Shown here one piece after another: positions 25,434 through 32,438 of a stretch of 36,672 nucleotides of DNA (the first letter of the stretch is position 1; every line of letters begins with the position of its first letter). Made by a program: the position numbers and the translations under genes. Under the pieces are notes generated by a model that was given only the letters and a program-made list of their open reading frames with translations, searched no databases and was not told where the DNA came from. The DNA is from Prochloraceae cyanobacterium (GTDB lineage Bacteria; Cyanobacteriota; Cyanobacteriia; Cyanobacteriales; JASJDA01). The stretch lies in contig JASJDA010000024.1 in assembly GCA_030065755.1 (NCBI GenBank), positions 1 through 36,672 of the forward strand, written 5' to 3'.

Positions 25434-27296
25434 GTGAACCAAATTACTATTCAATGTCGCCTCGTGGCAACAGAAGAAACTCGCCATCATCTCTGGGGAT
25501 TAATGGCAGAAAAAAACACGCCCTTAATTAACGAATTACTAAGGCGAATCAACGACGATCGAGACTTTGAAGAATGGCAGTCTCAGGGTAAATTACCTGT
25601 GAGTGTAGTTAGCGATCTTTGCAAATCTCTTAAAACCGATCCTCTCTATGAAGGTCAACCATCTCGGTTTTATCTCTCAACAATCAAATTAGTTAACTAT
25701 ATTTACAAATCTTGGCTCAAACTACAGCGACACAGACAGCAAAAACTGGAAGGACTCGATCGTTGGTTGTCGATGCTCAAAAGCGACATCGAACTACTAA
25801 AAGAATGCGAACGCAGTCTCGATATTCTCCGTAAAAAAGCCAAAGAAATTCTGACTGATATAGAAGCTACGATCGATAAATCTAAAACTAACTCTCAGAG
25901 AAAGCGCATACCTACGAAGTCATCTCTTCTATTCGATCTATATGATGAGACTGAAGATAGTTTAATTCGTTGTGCGATTTGTTATTTGCTTAAAAATGGC
26001 AGTAAATTACCCAAACCAGACAAACCAGAGGACAGCAAAAAATTTGCTCAACGTCGCCGTAAAGTAGCAATTAAAATCGAAAGACTTACTGACCAAATCG
26101 AAGGTAGTCGTCCTCATGGAAGGGACTTAACAGGAGAAGAATGGCTCTTAACTCTAATTACTGCTGCCACTACTGTTCCAAAAGACGATCGAGAGGCTTG
26201 TTCTTGGCAGGATACCCTTTTGACTAAACCAAAATCCCTTCCTTTTCCCATCATCTTTGAAACAAATGAAGATTTAAAATGGCACAAAAACGAAAAAGGT
26301 CGTCTGTGCGTTCGTTTTAATGGTTTAAGCAAACATACCTTCGAGATCTACTGCGATCGCCGACAGTTACATTGGTTTCAACGTTTTTTAGAAGACCAAC
26401 AAATAAAGAAAGAAGGAAAGGATAGTCACTCTAGCGGTTTGTTTACTTTGCGATCGGCACAACTTGCCTGGAAACAAGATCGCGATCGAGGCGAACCTTG
26501 GAACGCTAACCGCTTGGTTTTGTACTGTACTGTAGACACCCGTTTTTGGTCAGCAGAGAGAACAGAACAAGTTCGTCAAGAAAAAGAAACTGAGCTATTA
26601 GAAACCATTACCAAAATGAAAGATTTTGGCGAATTGAGTCCTACTCAGCAAGCCTTTGTTCAACGAAAACGATCGACATTAGCTAAATTAAATAATCCTT
26701 TTCCTCGTCCTAGTCATCAACTCTATCAAGGAAAACCAAATATTGTTGTTGGCGTAGCAATGGGGTTAGATAAACCAGCCACAGTTGTTATTGTCGATCG
26801 AGTTGAAGGAAAAGCGATCGCATATCGCAATATTAAACAACTTTTAGGAAAAAACTATCGATTACTCAATCGTCAAAGACAACAAAAACAAACTCTGTCT
26901 CATCAACGTCATAAAGCTCAAAAACGTTCTGCTGAAAATCAAATGGGCGAATCAAAATTGGGACAACATCTAGACCGATTGATAGCCAAAGCGACTGTAG
27001 AATTAGCCAAAAAATATCAAGCTAGCTTAATTGTTGTTCCTAAATTAGAAGATATGAGGGAAATAGTGCAAAGTGAAGTTAAAGCCAAAGCCGAAGTGAA
27101 AATTCCAGGCTATGAAGAAGGACAAAAAAAATATGCTAAGCAGTATCGCATAAATATCCATAATTGGAGTTATGGCAGATTAATTGACAATATTACGACC
27201 CAAGCCAAAAAACTAGGAATTGTTGTTAAACAAGGAAAGCAATCCGTTCGTGGTAGTCCAATGGAAAAAGCTGAAAATATGGCAACTTTGGTATAA
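25434..27296 (+). CDS. cas12k: Cas12k, nuclease-dead RNA-guided effector of the CAST
   Basis: A 620-residue Cas12k starting at GTG 25434 (MNQITIQCRL, matching the MSQITIQARL-like start of characterised members). It binds the tracrRNA-crRNA guide, recognises a GTN-type PAM and makes the R-loop on which TniQ and TnsC assemble, but does not cut. Conserved blocks include KTDPLYEGQPSRFYLS, ETEDSLIRCAICYLLKNG, LPFPIIFETNEDLKW and LHWFQRFLEDQQ. RuvC-I is GVAMGLDKPATVVIVD (440-455) in place of an active GIDRG-like motif, and RuvC-II reads VVPKLEDM (Pro536) instead of the catalytic Glu, consistent with an inactive nuclease. The C-terminus ends at RGSPMEKAENMATLV, roughly ten residues short of the known proteins (620 versus about 640 in all), with no effect visible on the core. 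The tracrRNA begins about 65 bp after the stop. Confidence 0.96.
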   Translation: MNQITIQCRLVATEETRHHLWGLMAEKNTPLINELLRRINDDRDFEEWQSQGKLPVSVVSDLCKSLKTDPLYEGQPSRFYLSTIKLVNYIYKSWLKLQRHRQQKLEGLDRWLSMLKSDIELLKECERSLDILRKKAKEILTDIEATIDKSKTNSQRKRIPTKSSLLFDLYDETEDSLIRCAICYLLKNGSKLPKPDKPEDSKKFAQRRRKVAIKIERLTDQIEGSRPHGRDLTGEEWLLTLITAATTVPKDDREACSWQDTLLTKPKSLPFPIIFETNEDLKWHKNEKGRLCVRFNGLSKHTFEIYCDRRQLHWFQRFLEDQQIKKEGKDSHSSGLFTLRSAQLAWKQDRDRGEPWNANRLVLYCTVDTRFWSAERTEQVRQEKETELLETITKMKDFGELSPTQQAFVQRKRSTLAKLNNPFPRPSHQLYQGKPNIVVGVAMGLDKPATVVIVDRVEGKAIAYRNIKQLLGKNYRLLNRQRQQKQTLSHQRHKAQKRSAENQMGESKLGQHLDRLIAKATVELAKKYQASLIVVPKLEDMREIVQSEVKAKAEVKIPGYEEGQKKYAKQYRINIHNWSYGRLIDNITTQAKKLGIVVKQGKQSVRGSPMEKAENMATLV

Positions 27297-27360
27297 AAAG
27301 GGCTTCATAAATCTTAACCTCTTTGATTAATTCAGTACCTTGAAAATTAAATAAGATGGG

Positions 27361-27592
27361 ATGTATCAATAGTGCCGCAGTTCATGCTCTATTTGAGTCT
27401 CTGTACTGTGAAAAATGTGGGTTAGTTTGATTACTGAAAAGTAATTATGCTTTCTGACCCTGGTAGCTGCTCACCCTGATGCTGCTGTCATTTGACAGGA
27501 ATAAGGGGCACTCCCAGCAAAAAGGGCGCGGGTGTACTGCTGTAGTGGCTACTGAATCATCCCCGATCGAGGGGGAATCCTCTCTGGCTATT
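27361..27592 (+). ncRNA. tracrRNA of the V-K CAST (copy 1)
   Basis: The sequence follows the known V-K tracrRNA closely: an early GTGCCGCAGTTCATGCT, the conserved GCTTTCTGACCCTGGTAGCT and CACCCTGATGCTGCTG, CTCCCAGCA, GTAGTGGCTACTGAATCA. Visible stems include 27430-27435/27440-27445, CTGTC 27485-27489 with GACAG 27494-27498, GTAGC 27463-27467 with GCTAC 27548-27552, and CCCC 27561-27564 with GGGG 27571-27574. AATCCTCTC (27576-27584) is the anti-repeat and can pair with GAGAGCGGTT of the CRISPR repeat. Both ends are estimated from homology. Transcription is on the same strand as cas12k. Confidence 0.92.
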
Positions 27593-27785
27593 GGTTTGAG
27601 GTTGTTAATTTTGACTTTTTTTTGAATGAGTCTCGCGCAACTCTTACAAGCCTTATGGAGATTGGATTGTGGCGATTTTTATTGGTAGGTATTTTTGAGC
27701 CTGGCGGCTGAAATGGACTTTTGACTATAGCTTCGCGCAAACTATTTCTAAAAGCACTGCCGCACAAGGGTTTTAACTTATCGCA
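27593..27785. other. Spacer between tracrRNA and CRISPR array
   Basis: No gene is supported. A run of T at about 27616-27623 might help end the tracrRNA transcript or might be read through into the array. No further repeat of array quality is present, only a weak GGCGGCTGAAAT at about 27703-27714. Confidence 0.5.
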
Positions 27786-28038
27786 GTCGCAATCGATTTC
27801 AAGCAATGAGAGCGGTTGAAAGAAAACTATACTTATTTTATTATGTATTACGAAAAGGTCGCAATCGATTTCAAGCAATGAGAGCGGTTGAAAGATATCT
27901 GTATGTCACGGCAAAAAAGAACTACCAAGTCGCAATCAATTTCAAGCAATGAGAGCGGTTGAAAGAACTTATCTTGTAAATACTTTGCTTATTCACTCCG
28001 TTTACAATCGATCGCTGGCAATCAAACCGATTGAAAAG
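27786..28038 (+). CRISPR. Short CRISPR array: three 37-bp repeats, three spacers, one degenerate terminal repeat
   Basis: Repeats at 27786-27822, 27858-27894 and 27929-27965 are identical except for one G-to-A change in the third. They end GAGCGGTTGAAAG, the form expected for V-K repeats, so spacers lie 3' of repeats on the + strand. Spacers are 27823-27857 (35), 27895-27928 (34) and 27966-28000 (35). A final repeat-like sequence at 28001-28038 keeps ACAATCGAT and CGATTGAAAAG but differs at about a third of positions, with one extra A. No Cas1/Cas2 adaptation genes are present. The spacers' targets cannot be determined here. What follows the degenerate repeat is not a spacer but the second tracrRNA copy. 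Confidence 0.95.
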
Positions 28039-28043
28039 GAAGA

Positions 28044-28311
28044 ATATTAATAATTAATCGCGCCGTAGCTCATGTTCGATCGAACCTCTGTACTACGAAA
28101 AATTTGGGTTAGTTTGGTTATTCTAAAAAATAATCTTGCTTTCTGACCCTGGTAACTACTCGCCCTGATGCTGCTATCGAGAGATAGGAATAAGGTGCGC
28201 TCCCAGCAATAAGGGTATGGGTTTACTATAGTAGTGGTTATTGAATCATCTTCGAGCAAGAAGAATATCTTATTTGTTGATAAGAAAATGAAAGCGAATC
28301 CCACCCTTTCC
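28044..28311 (+). ncRNA. Second tracrRNA copy fused to a homing spacer: natural single-guide RNA
   Basis: From 28044 the sequence is colinear with the tracrRNA at 27361-27592 (CGCCGTAGCTCATG, GCTTTCTGACCCTGGTAACT, CTCCCAGCAATAAGGG, GTAGTGGTTATTGAATCATC). Where copy 1 has its anti-repeat, this copy has a self-contained hairpin, CTTAT (28269-28273), loop TTGTTG, ATAAG (28280-28284), then TGAAAG (28289-28294), the conserved repeat end, then a 17-nt spacer. This is the layout used in engineered Cas12k single guides. Stems are preserved by compensated changes: CTGTC/GACAG becomes CTATC/GATAG (28174-28187), CCCC/GGGG becomes TCTTC/GAAGA (28249-28264), GTAGC/GCTAC becomes GTAAC/GTTAT (28152-28156 with 28237-28241). 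One stem near 28195-28220 looks weaker than in copy 1. A single transcript needing no separate crRNA is inferred. Confidence 0.85.
28295..28311 (+). other. Homing spacer matching tRNA-Ser, 17 nt
   Basis: CGAATCCCACCCTTTCC directly follows the repeat-like TGAAAG. It equals the T-arm/acceptor end of the adjacent tRNA-Ser (complement of 28445-28461) except at position 14, where the target has C. The match stops at both ends, so it is a short spacer rather than a tRNA duplication. V-K elements are known to keep such a short, separate tRNA-matching spacer near the end. Confidence 0.9.
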
Positions 28312-28336
28312 TGAAATCTTACTTAATATAAGTGCT

Positions 28337-28399
28337 GACAAATAATTTGTTAAGACGACAATAATCTGTTACCGATGACAAATAAAGTGTTAGTGTACA
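28337..28399. repeat. CRISPR-side transposon end with three TnsB-type repeats
   Basis: Repeats GACAAATAATTTGTTAA (28337-28353), GACAATAATCTGTTA (28357-28371) and GACAAATAAAGTGTTA (28377-28392) are in the inverse orientation to those of the other end, and TGTACA closes the element at 28394-28399. The end is compact: only 25 bp separate the homing spacer from the first repeat. TnsB bound here could affect transcription of the fused guide. Confidence 0.87.
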
Positions 28400-28405
28400 G
28401 CTTCC
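28400..28405. repeat. Target-site repeat GCTTCC, CRISPR side
   Basis: Exact copy of 2735-2740, directly outside the terminal TGTACA. Confidence 0.8.
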
Positions 28406-28443
28406 AGTGACACCCCCTGCCTAGACTCTCTGACCTCATAAAA

Positions 28444-28528
28444 CGGAGAGGGTGGGATTCGAACCCACGGAACCTTGCGGTTCACTCGATTTCAAGTCGA
28501 GCGCATTCGACCACTCTGCCACCTCTCC
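28444..28528 (-). tRNA. tRNA-Ser(UGA), chromosomal attachment gene of the CAST
   Basis: The complement folds as an 85-nt class II tRNA: acceptor GGAGAGG pairs with CCTCTCC, anticodon stem CTCGA/TCGAG encloses loop CTTGAAA with anticodon TGA (complement of 28492-28494), a variable arm ACCGCAAGGTT is present as expected for tRNA-Ser, and the T loop is GGGTTCGAATCCC. CCA is not encoded. The gene is undamaged by the insertion, which lies 44 bp from its 3' end. Confidence 0.97.
28445..28464 (-). other. Protospacer (28445-28461) and GTT PAM (28462-28464) for the homing guide
   Basis: On the tRNA strand GTT directly precedes CGAATCCCACCCTCTCC. GTN is the PAM class of Cas12k. From the PAM edge to the transposon end at 28400 is about 61 bp, inside the 60-66 bp window known for V-K insertion, and the CRISPR-side end faces the PAM. 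Confidence 0.88.
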
Positions 28529-28574
28529 AAGAAATGACTAATTTATATCATATCAACAGAAATAGTTATTGGCA

Positions 28575-29504
28575 CTAACTCGAAACAGTTTGGGGTAGAG
28601 TTTGCTGTTTTTGGTAGAAGATTTGCTCGGAGACTATTTGATAATCCGATCCAACCCAGGCTAGAGATATTTGAGAAACTAGACCGTCTTCCAAAGAGAT
28701 GAGGGAAAAATTACGCAACCGATCGCCTTCTTTCTCAATAATCCGAGGTACGCTAGCACAATTGAAATATACAGTGCTGTCTGGGTTATTGATAACAGCG
28801 GTACGCAATCGCGATCTAGTGTGACGCAAGCGGTGATGCATGTGACCGAATGTTACGAGGGGAATTTTTTTTCCTAAGTTACGTACTTCAGCGATCGCGT
28901 CAGTCAAATCTCGATCGCCGCAATCTCCTCCCCTTGGTTCCCAATCTTTGCCACAGATATCTTCCGGTCGATCGCCTAACCCATAGGGCCCATTATGAGC
29001 CAAAAATATTAAAGTATCGTGCTTGGTTTCCTTAGCTGCACCAATAATACGATCTGTAGATTCAGCGAAATTGTTGACACCGAAGCGATCGAGGTAAAAA
29101 TCTTTGTTTTTCCAGCTAGAACCACCCCAACTAAAAGGGCGACTCCCAACTACAGATAAATTTAAGAGAGGAAAATCTAACTTTCCATAGCCGACGTGAG
29201 CTTTTCCTAATACATCTAGCTGTTTTCCGACTCGATCTTCGTATCTGCGATCGTAGGGACATCTTTTTCTACCCCATTCCGAAGCTGTATACCAAGCATC
29301 GTGGTTGCCCATCACTGCTGCAAAAGGAAGATCGATCGAGGCAATTTTTTCTACTACTTCAACAGATTCGTTGCCAAAATCTCCAACAAACAATACTAAA
29401 TCCACCCCTAAATGTTTGAGGGCTATGTTATCTTCCAGTTCCCATTGGTCGTGTACGTCCCCGATCGAGGCGATTTGAATTAGATTTTTGCGATTATTAA
29501 TCAT
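28575..29504 (-). CDS. Calcineurin-like metallophosphoesterase (TIGR04168-like)
   Basis: A 309-residue soluble protein with the full two-metal phosphoesterase set: GDVHDQW (Asp16, His18), FVGDFGNE, AVMGNHDAW, LIFLAHNGPYGLG and FGHMHHRL. Its length and the conserved segment EDICGKDWEPRGGDCGDRDL fit a cyanobacteria/plant family of uncharacterised phosphohydrolases. The substrate is unknown. ATG 29504 overlaps the end of a small upstream gene (29497-29655) by eight bases, so the two are probably co-translated. It is ordinary chromosomal DNA next to the tRNA. Confidence 0.88.
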   Translation of the reverse strand: MINNRKNLIQIASIGDVHDQWELEDNIALKHLGVDLVLFVGDFGNESVEVVEKIASIDLPFAAVMGNHDAWYTASEWGRKRCPYDRRYEDRVGKQLDVLGKAHVGYGKLDFPLLNLSVVGSRPFSWGGSSWKNKDFYLDRFGVNNFAESTDRIIGAAKETKHDTLIFLAHNGPYGLGDRPEDICGKDWEPRGGDCGDRDLTDAIAEVRNLGKKIPLVTFGHMHHRLRHTRSRLRTAVINNPDSTVYFNCASVPRIIEKEGDRLRNFSLISLEDGLVSQISLAWVGSDYQIVSEQIFYQKQQTLPQTVSS

Positions 29505-29655
29505 TTGCGATCCCGACGCGCTCTTTTCTAGGATAATCGCAATCGGGATCGTTATCTGACAACCATAGAAAAGCTAGATGGCGGTGCCAAAAATCCCAGT
29601 CCGCCTCGGTGAGAAGGGTAAAGAGGTCGATCGTCGAAACAATTGAATTTTTCAC
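29497..29655 (-). CDS. Small protein (52 residues) coupled to the phosphoesterase
   Basis: A GTG at 29655 opens a 52-codon frame reading MKNSIVSTIDLFTLLTEADW, then DFWHRHLAFLWLSDNDPDCD and YPRKERVGIAND, stopping at 29497-29499 inside the start of the next gene. The overlap, the aromatic-rich composition and the absence of low-complexity sequence argue that it is translated. No membrane segment or signal peptide is clear and I do not recognise a family. The start is uncertain: the frame is open a further 10 codons upstream with no better codon. Confidence 0.55.
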   Translation of the reverse strand: MKNSIVSTIDLFTLLTEADWDFWHRHLAFLWLSDNDPDCDYPRKERVGIAND

Positions 29656-30411
29656 TAGCTTGCCAATTTTATCTCGCTTTGCTGGAAGTCAAAAGTCGGC
29701 GCGGGTTTAAAACCACTAAGCTTGTGAAGCCCAACTAGTAATAAAAGCGCCGTCGGATTGCCGACTTAGGGCGTTTTGAATCTTCGCACCGCGAAGCAGA
29801 TCTCTGCGCTCTCGCACTTATTACTTTTGACTTTTTACTTTTCAAAGACCTCGGCTTTAGCCATGGGATTCCCCTATTGCCTATTTCCTTTTAAACAGAC
29901 ATTTTTAGCTTGATTTGTTAGCATTAAAATTTATTTGCGAATTCGATGCCAACGACCTGCTTGTTGTCTCAAAATACCATTTTTTCGGTTTAATTGTTGA
30001 GTATTATTTTTACCAATTCAATGTTTTGTTTCAAGCTATACAATTCTTTCGCAACTAACCAAGCTATCATTATAGTAGACAATACCTCTATTGTTTATTT
30101 GTGTGTCAATAATTATAGATTTTATAAATAGTTATATACACTTCAATTTTATTGCATTATCTATTAAAAAAAAAAAATAGTTACACAAATTAAATATGAC
30201 AATTAGTCAAACATAGTTATCTGCATTTTGCTAACAAAAAAATAAAGATTAAATAGATTAATTTAAATTGAATTATCATATTCACATAGATCGTCTTCAT
30301 TATTTGGTAGAAGCGTTGGGAGTTAAAACTTAGTCAAAATAACTGGAGTGTAGAACAAAATTTACAGATAATTTTTTGAATTATTCGCGCAATTTTATCA
30401 AGGAGAACGGG
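29656..30411. other. AT-rich intergenic region before the oxidase operon
   Basis: No gene is supported. The first part (29690-29830) has short repeat relics such as CGCACCGCGAAG...CTGCGCTC. From about 29900 the sequence is very AT-rich with a run of 12 A at 30166-30177, and it should contain the promoter of the DUF2231-cta operon; no single promoter stands out. AAGGAGAACGGG at 30400-30411 is a strong ribosome-binding site for the first gene. Confidence 0.5.
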
Positions 30412-30912
30412 ATGTTCGAGCGTTTACTGCCACCACTTAATGACCATAATTTGCCCTATCCTGATACTATTCATCCGATCGTAGTTCATTTTGTCATCGC
30501 TATGGTCTTATTTGCCTTTTTTTGCGATGTCATCGGCTATTTTACTCGTAATTACAAACTGTATGAGGTGAGTTGGTGGAATATGTTTGTTGCCACCATT
30601 TCTATTTTCATTGCCATTATCTTCGGGCAAATAGAAGCAGGTTTAGCCCTTGCTTATGATGCTGTCGAACCAGTATTACATCTACACACCTTAATTGGTT
30701 GGTCCTTATCTGGGATTATTGCGACCCTTACAGCTTGGCGTTACGTGATTCGATCGCAAGACCCTAAAAAAATACCTCTTGCTTATTTAGGAATTGGAGC
30801 GCTTTTAACCTGTTTAGTATTTTTCCAAGTCTATCTAGGGGATGAATTAGTATGGGTCTATGGGCTACATACAGTCGAAATCGTCGAAGCAGCTAAGGAG
30901 GGACTTTTGTAA
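30412..30912 (+). CDS. DUF2231 membrane protein, first gene of the oxidase operon
   Basis: The ATG at 30412 is chosen because AAGGAGAACGGG precedes it; an in-frame TTG at 30376 would give 12 more residues without such a site. The 166-residue product has the DUF2231 pattern LPYPDTIHPIVVHFVIAMVL and about four transmembrane helices with conserved histidines (VLHLHTLIGWSL). DUF2231 pairs precede alternative cytochrome oxidase genes in many cyanobacteria; a role in haem or copper binding, or assembly, is inferred. It overlaps the next gene by one base (TAATG). Confidence 0.88.
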   Translation: MFERLLPPLNDHNLPYPDTIHPIVVHFVIAMVLFAFFCDVIGYFTRNYKLYEVSWWNMFVATISIFIAIIFGQIEAGLALAYDAVEPVLHLHTLIGWSLSGIIATLTAWRYVIRSQDPKKIPLAYLGIGALLTCLVFFQVYLGDELVWVYGLHTVEIVEAAKEGLL

Positions 30913-31511
30913 TGTACTCTGAAGCGATTAACCACTTAGATTTGGGTGCTAACGGACTTCCATATCCAATCCCAATTCATCCCAACTTAGTGCATTTAAC
31001 TCTGGGGCTATTTATCATTGGTATCGCTTTCGATGTAGTCGGGTTTTTGTTTCCGTTTGGCAAACCAGTTTTTAAATATTTGTCAATTCCTGCCACTCGT
31101 TCTAACTTCTTTGATGTGGGTTGGTACAACATGCTAGCTTCTGCTATTATCACCTTCTTTACAGTGACAGCAGGTTTTTATGAAATTATGCTGGTAAATT
31201 CCCCACCAGAAATAGAGAGTGCTTGGGGCTTGGGTGCAATGGAAACAATGCTTTGGCACGGTGTAGGGGGAGTTTTACTTTTGACACTAATAATAGCTAT
31301 GACTGTTTGGCGAGGTTTCGATCGCTATATCTGGCGCAACGATACCAGTTGCCAAGTAAGGCTGGGTTATTTATTAGCTGGATTCGCAATTATGTTTTTA
31401 ATGTACGTACACGGTACTTTAGGAGCGCAACTAGCTGCTGACTTTGGCGTTCACAATACGGCTGGACATTTATTACGCATGGGAGAAAATCCCAATACTT
31501 TACTGAGATGA
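30912..31511 (+). CDS. DUF2231 membrane protein, second gene of the oxidase operon
   Basis: A 199-residue paralog of the preceding protein, with LPYPIPIHPNLVHLTLGLFI at the N-terminus, about four transmembrane helices, and histidines near helix ends (METMLWHGVGG; FLMYVHGTLGAQLA; VHNTAGHLLR). Translation is coupled to the upstream gene and ctaC starts 9 bp later, which supports a common function with the oxidase. The biochemical role is not established. Confidence 0.88.
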   Translation: MYSEAINHLDLGANGLPYPIPIHPNLVHLTLGLFIIGIAFDVVGFLFPFGKPVFKYLSIPATRSNFFDVGWYNMLASAIITFFTVTAGFYEIMLVNSPPEIESAWGLGAMETMLWHGVGGVLLLTLIIAMTVWRGFDRYIWRNDTSCQVRLGYLLAGFAIMFLMYVHGTLGAQLAADFGVHNTAGHLLRMGENPNTLLR

Positions 31512-31520
31512 GGTGCGGAA

Positions 31521-32429
31521 ATGAAACTCAAAACGATCGCAATTTTAACGGCGATCGCACTAGGATTGACAGCAATAAGTATCTGGGTCGGGCAATTATC
31601 CTATTCCTGGCTGCCTCCTCAAGCCTCTGTCGAATCTAAGCTGGTAGATAACTTATTTAGTTTTTTAGTGGCTGCGGGAACATTTATCTTTCTGGGAGTC
31701 ACGGGAACGATAGTTTATTCTATACTATTCCATCGTGCAGGAAGATACGATCTCAGCGACGGACCTCCCATTGAAGGCAATGTAACCTTAGAAGTCGTTT
31801 GGACGGCAATTCCTTTCTTGCTGGTATTGTGGATTGCAGTATATAGCTATCAAACCTATACAGAGATGTCCATTAGGGGACCGATGGAAATGGCCCACAT
31901 GCTGCATATCTCAGAAGGGATTCCCCCTGCTTATGCCGAACCCATAGATGAAAGTGTCGAACCTACGACAAACATCGAAGTAGAAGCCAAACAATGGGCT
32001 TGGGTGTTTCGTTACCCAGAGCAAAATATTACCAGCACCGAACTACACTTACCAGTCGATCTCCGCACTCATTTGGTTTTGCGATCGCAGGAGGTAATTC
32101 ACGGTTTCTATATTCCTGCTTTCAGAGTCAAGCAAGATATTATTCCGCAACAAAACATCGATTTTGAATTTACCCCTATTCGCACGGGTAAATATCGGCT
32201 GCGGGATTCTCAATATAGCGGTACCTATTTTGCTGCTATGCAAGCAGATGTGGTAGTAGAGTCGATCGAAGATTACCAAAAGTGGCTAGCTGAAGCAGCT
32301 AAAAACAGTCCTTCTCCCGCCCCCAATCAGGCTGCTAGTGAATATGCTCAGAGAAAAGAACAATCGGCTAAAGCAAGTTGGACAACAGTTGTCCCCGCTT
32401 CTTCACCAATGGTTAATTATCATCCGTGA
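31521..32429 (+). CDS. ctaC: Cytochrome c oxidase-like subunit II without a CuA site (ARTO type)
   Basis: A 302-residue subunit II with a signal-anchor helix (AILTAIALGLTAISIWV), a second transmembrane helix (about 45-75) and a third hydrophobic segment before a periplasmic/lumenal cupredoxin domain (VEAKQWAWVFRYPEQN; EVIHGFYIPAFRVKQDIIPQ). The CuA loop, normally C-x3-C-x3-H-x2-M, reads RDSQYSGTYFAAMQA here: both cysteines and the histidine are missing. This is the known mark of the alternative respiratory terminal oxidase (ARTO, CtaII), which is thought to take electrons from quinol or another donor rather than cytochrome c through CuA. Confidence 0.93.
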   Translation: MKLKTIAILTAIALGLTAISIWVGQLSYSWLPPQASVESKLVDNLFSFLVAAGTFIFLGVTGTIVYSILFHRAGRYDLSDGPPIEGNVTLEVVWTAIPFLLVLWIAVYSYQTYTEMSIRGPMEMAHMLHISEGIPPAYAEPIDESVEPTTNIEVEAKQWAWVFRYPEQNITSTELHLPVDLRTHLVLRSQEVIHGFYIPAFRVKQDIIPQQNIDFEFTPIRTGKYRLRDSQYSGTYFAAMQADVVVESIEDYQKWLAEAAKNSPSPAPNQAASEYAQRKEQSAKASWTTVVPASSPMVNYHP

Positions 32430-32438
32430 GAAAGCAGA

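Larger units (their letters stand above)
2741..28399 (+). mobile_element. Type V-K CRISPR-associated transposon (Cas12k CAST) carrying Tc toxin genes
   Basis: The element is complete. It opens with TGTACAGTAACA and closes with the complement of TGTACACTAACA, each followed inward by several TnsB-type repeats, and a GCTTCC repeat flanks it. Gene order is tnsB-tnsC-tniQ, cargo, cvkR (divergent), cas12k, tracrRNA, CRISPR array, a tracrRNA-derived guide, end. This is the established V-K architecture, with no TnsA and a nuclease-dead single effector. Cargo (about 6.1-24.9 kb) is dominated by Tc toxin genes. It lies about 45 bp from tRNA-Ser(UGA), at the spacing expected from the homing guide. I name the ends tnsB-side and CRISPR-side because left/right naming differs between reports. 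Without TnsA, V-K elements can form cointegrates; a simple insertion is seen here. Confidence 0.96.

Noticed and set aside
27703..27714. A further CRISPR repeat remnant in the leader
   Set aside because: Only GGCGGCTGAAAT resembles the repeat end; the rest does not align.
27588..27878. A 96-codon minus-strand frame across the CRISPR leader
   Set aside because: It runs through two CRISPR repeats and the tracrRNA spacer, so it is an accidental frame.
28039..28060. Sequence after the degenerate CRISPR repeat as the homing spacer
   Set aside because: It has no match near the tRNA-Ser and is instead the AT-rich start of the second tracrRNA copy; the real match is at 28295-28311.
28047..28304. 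An 85-codon minus-strand frame
   Set aside because: It lies wholly antisense to the second tracrRNA copy, whose structure explains the conservation.
28444..28528. Insertion damaging the tRNA gene
   Set aside because: The tRNA-Ser is complete with normal stems; the insertion is 44 bp beyond its 3' end.
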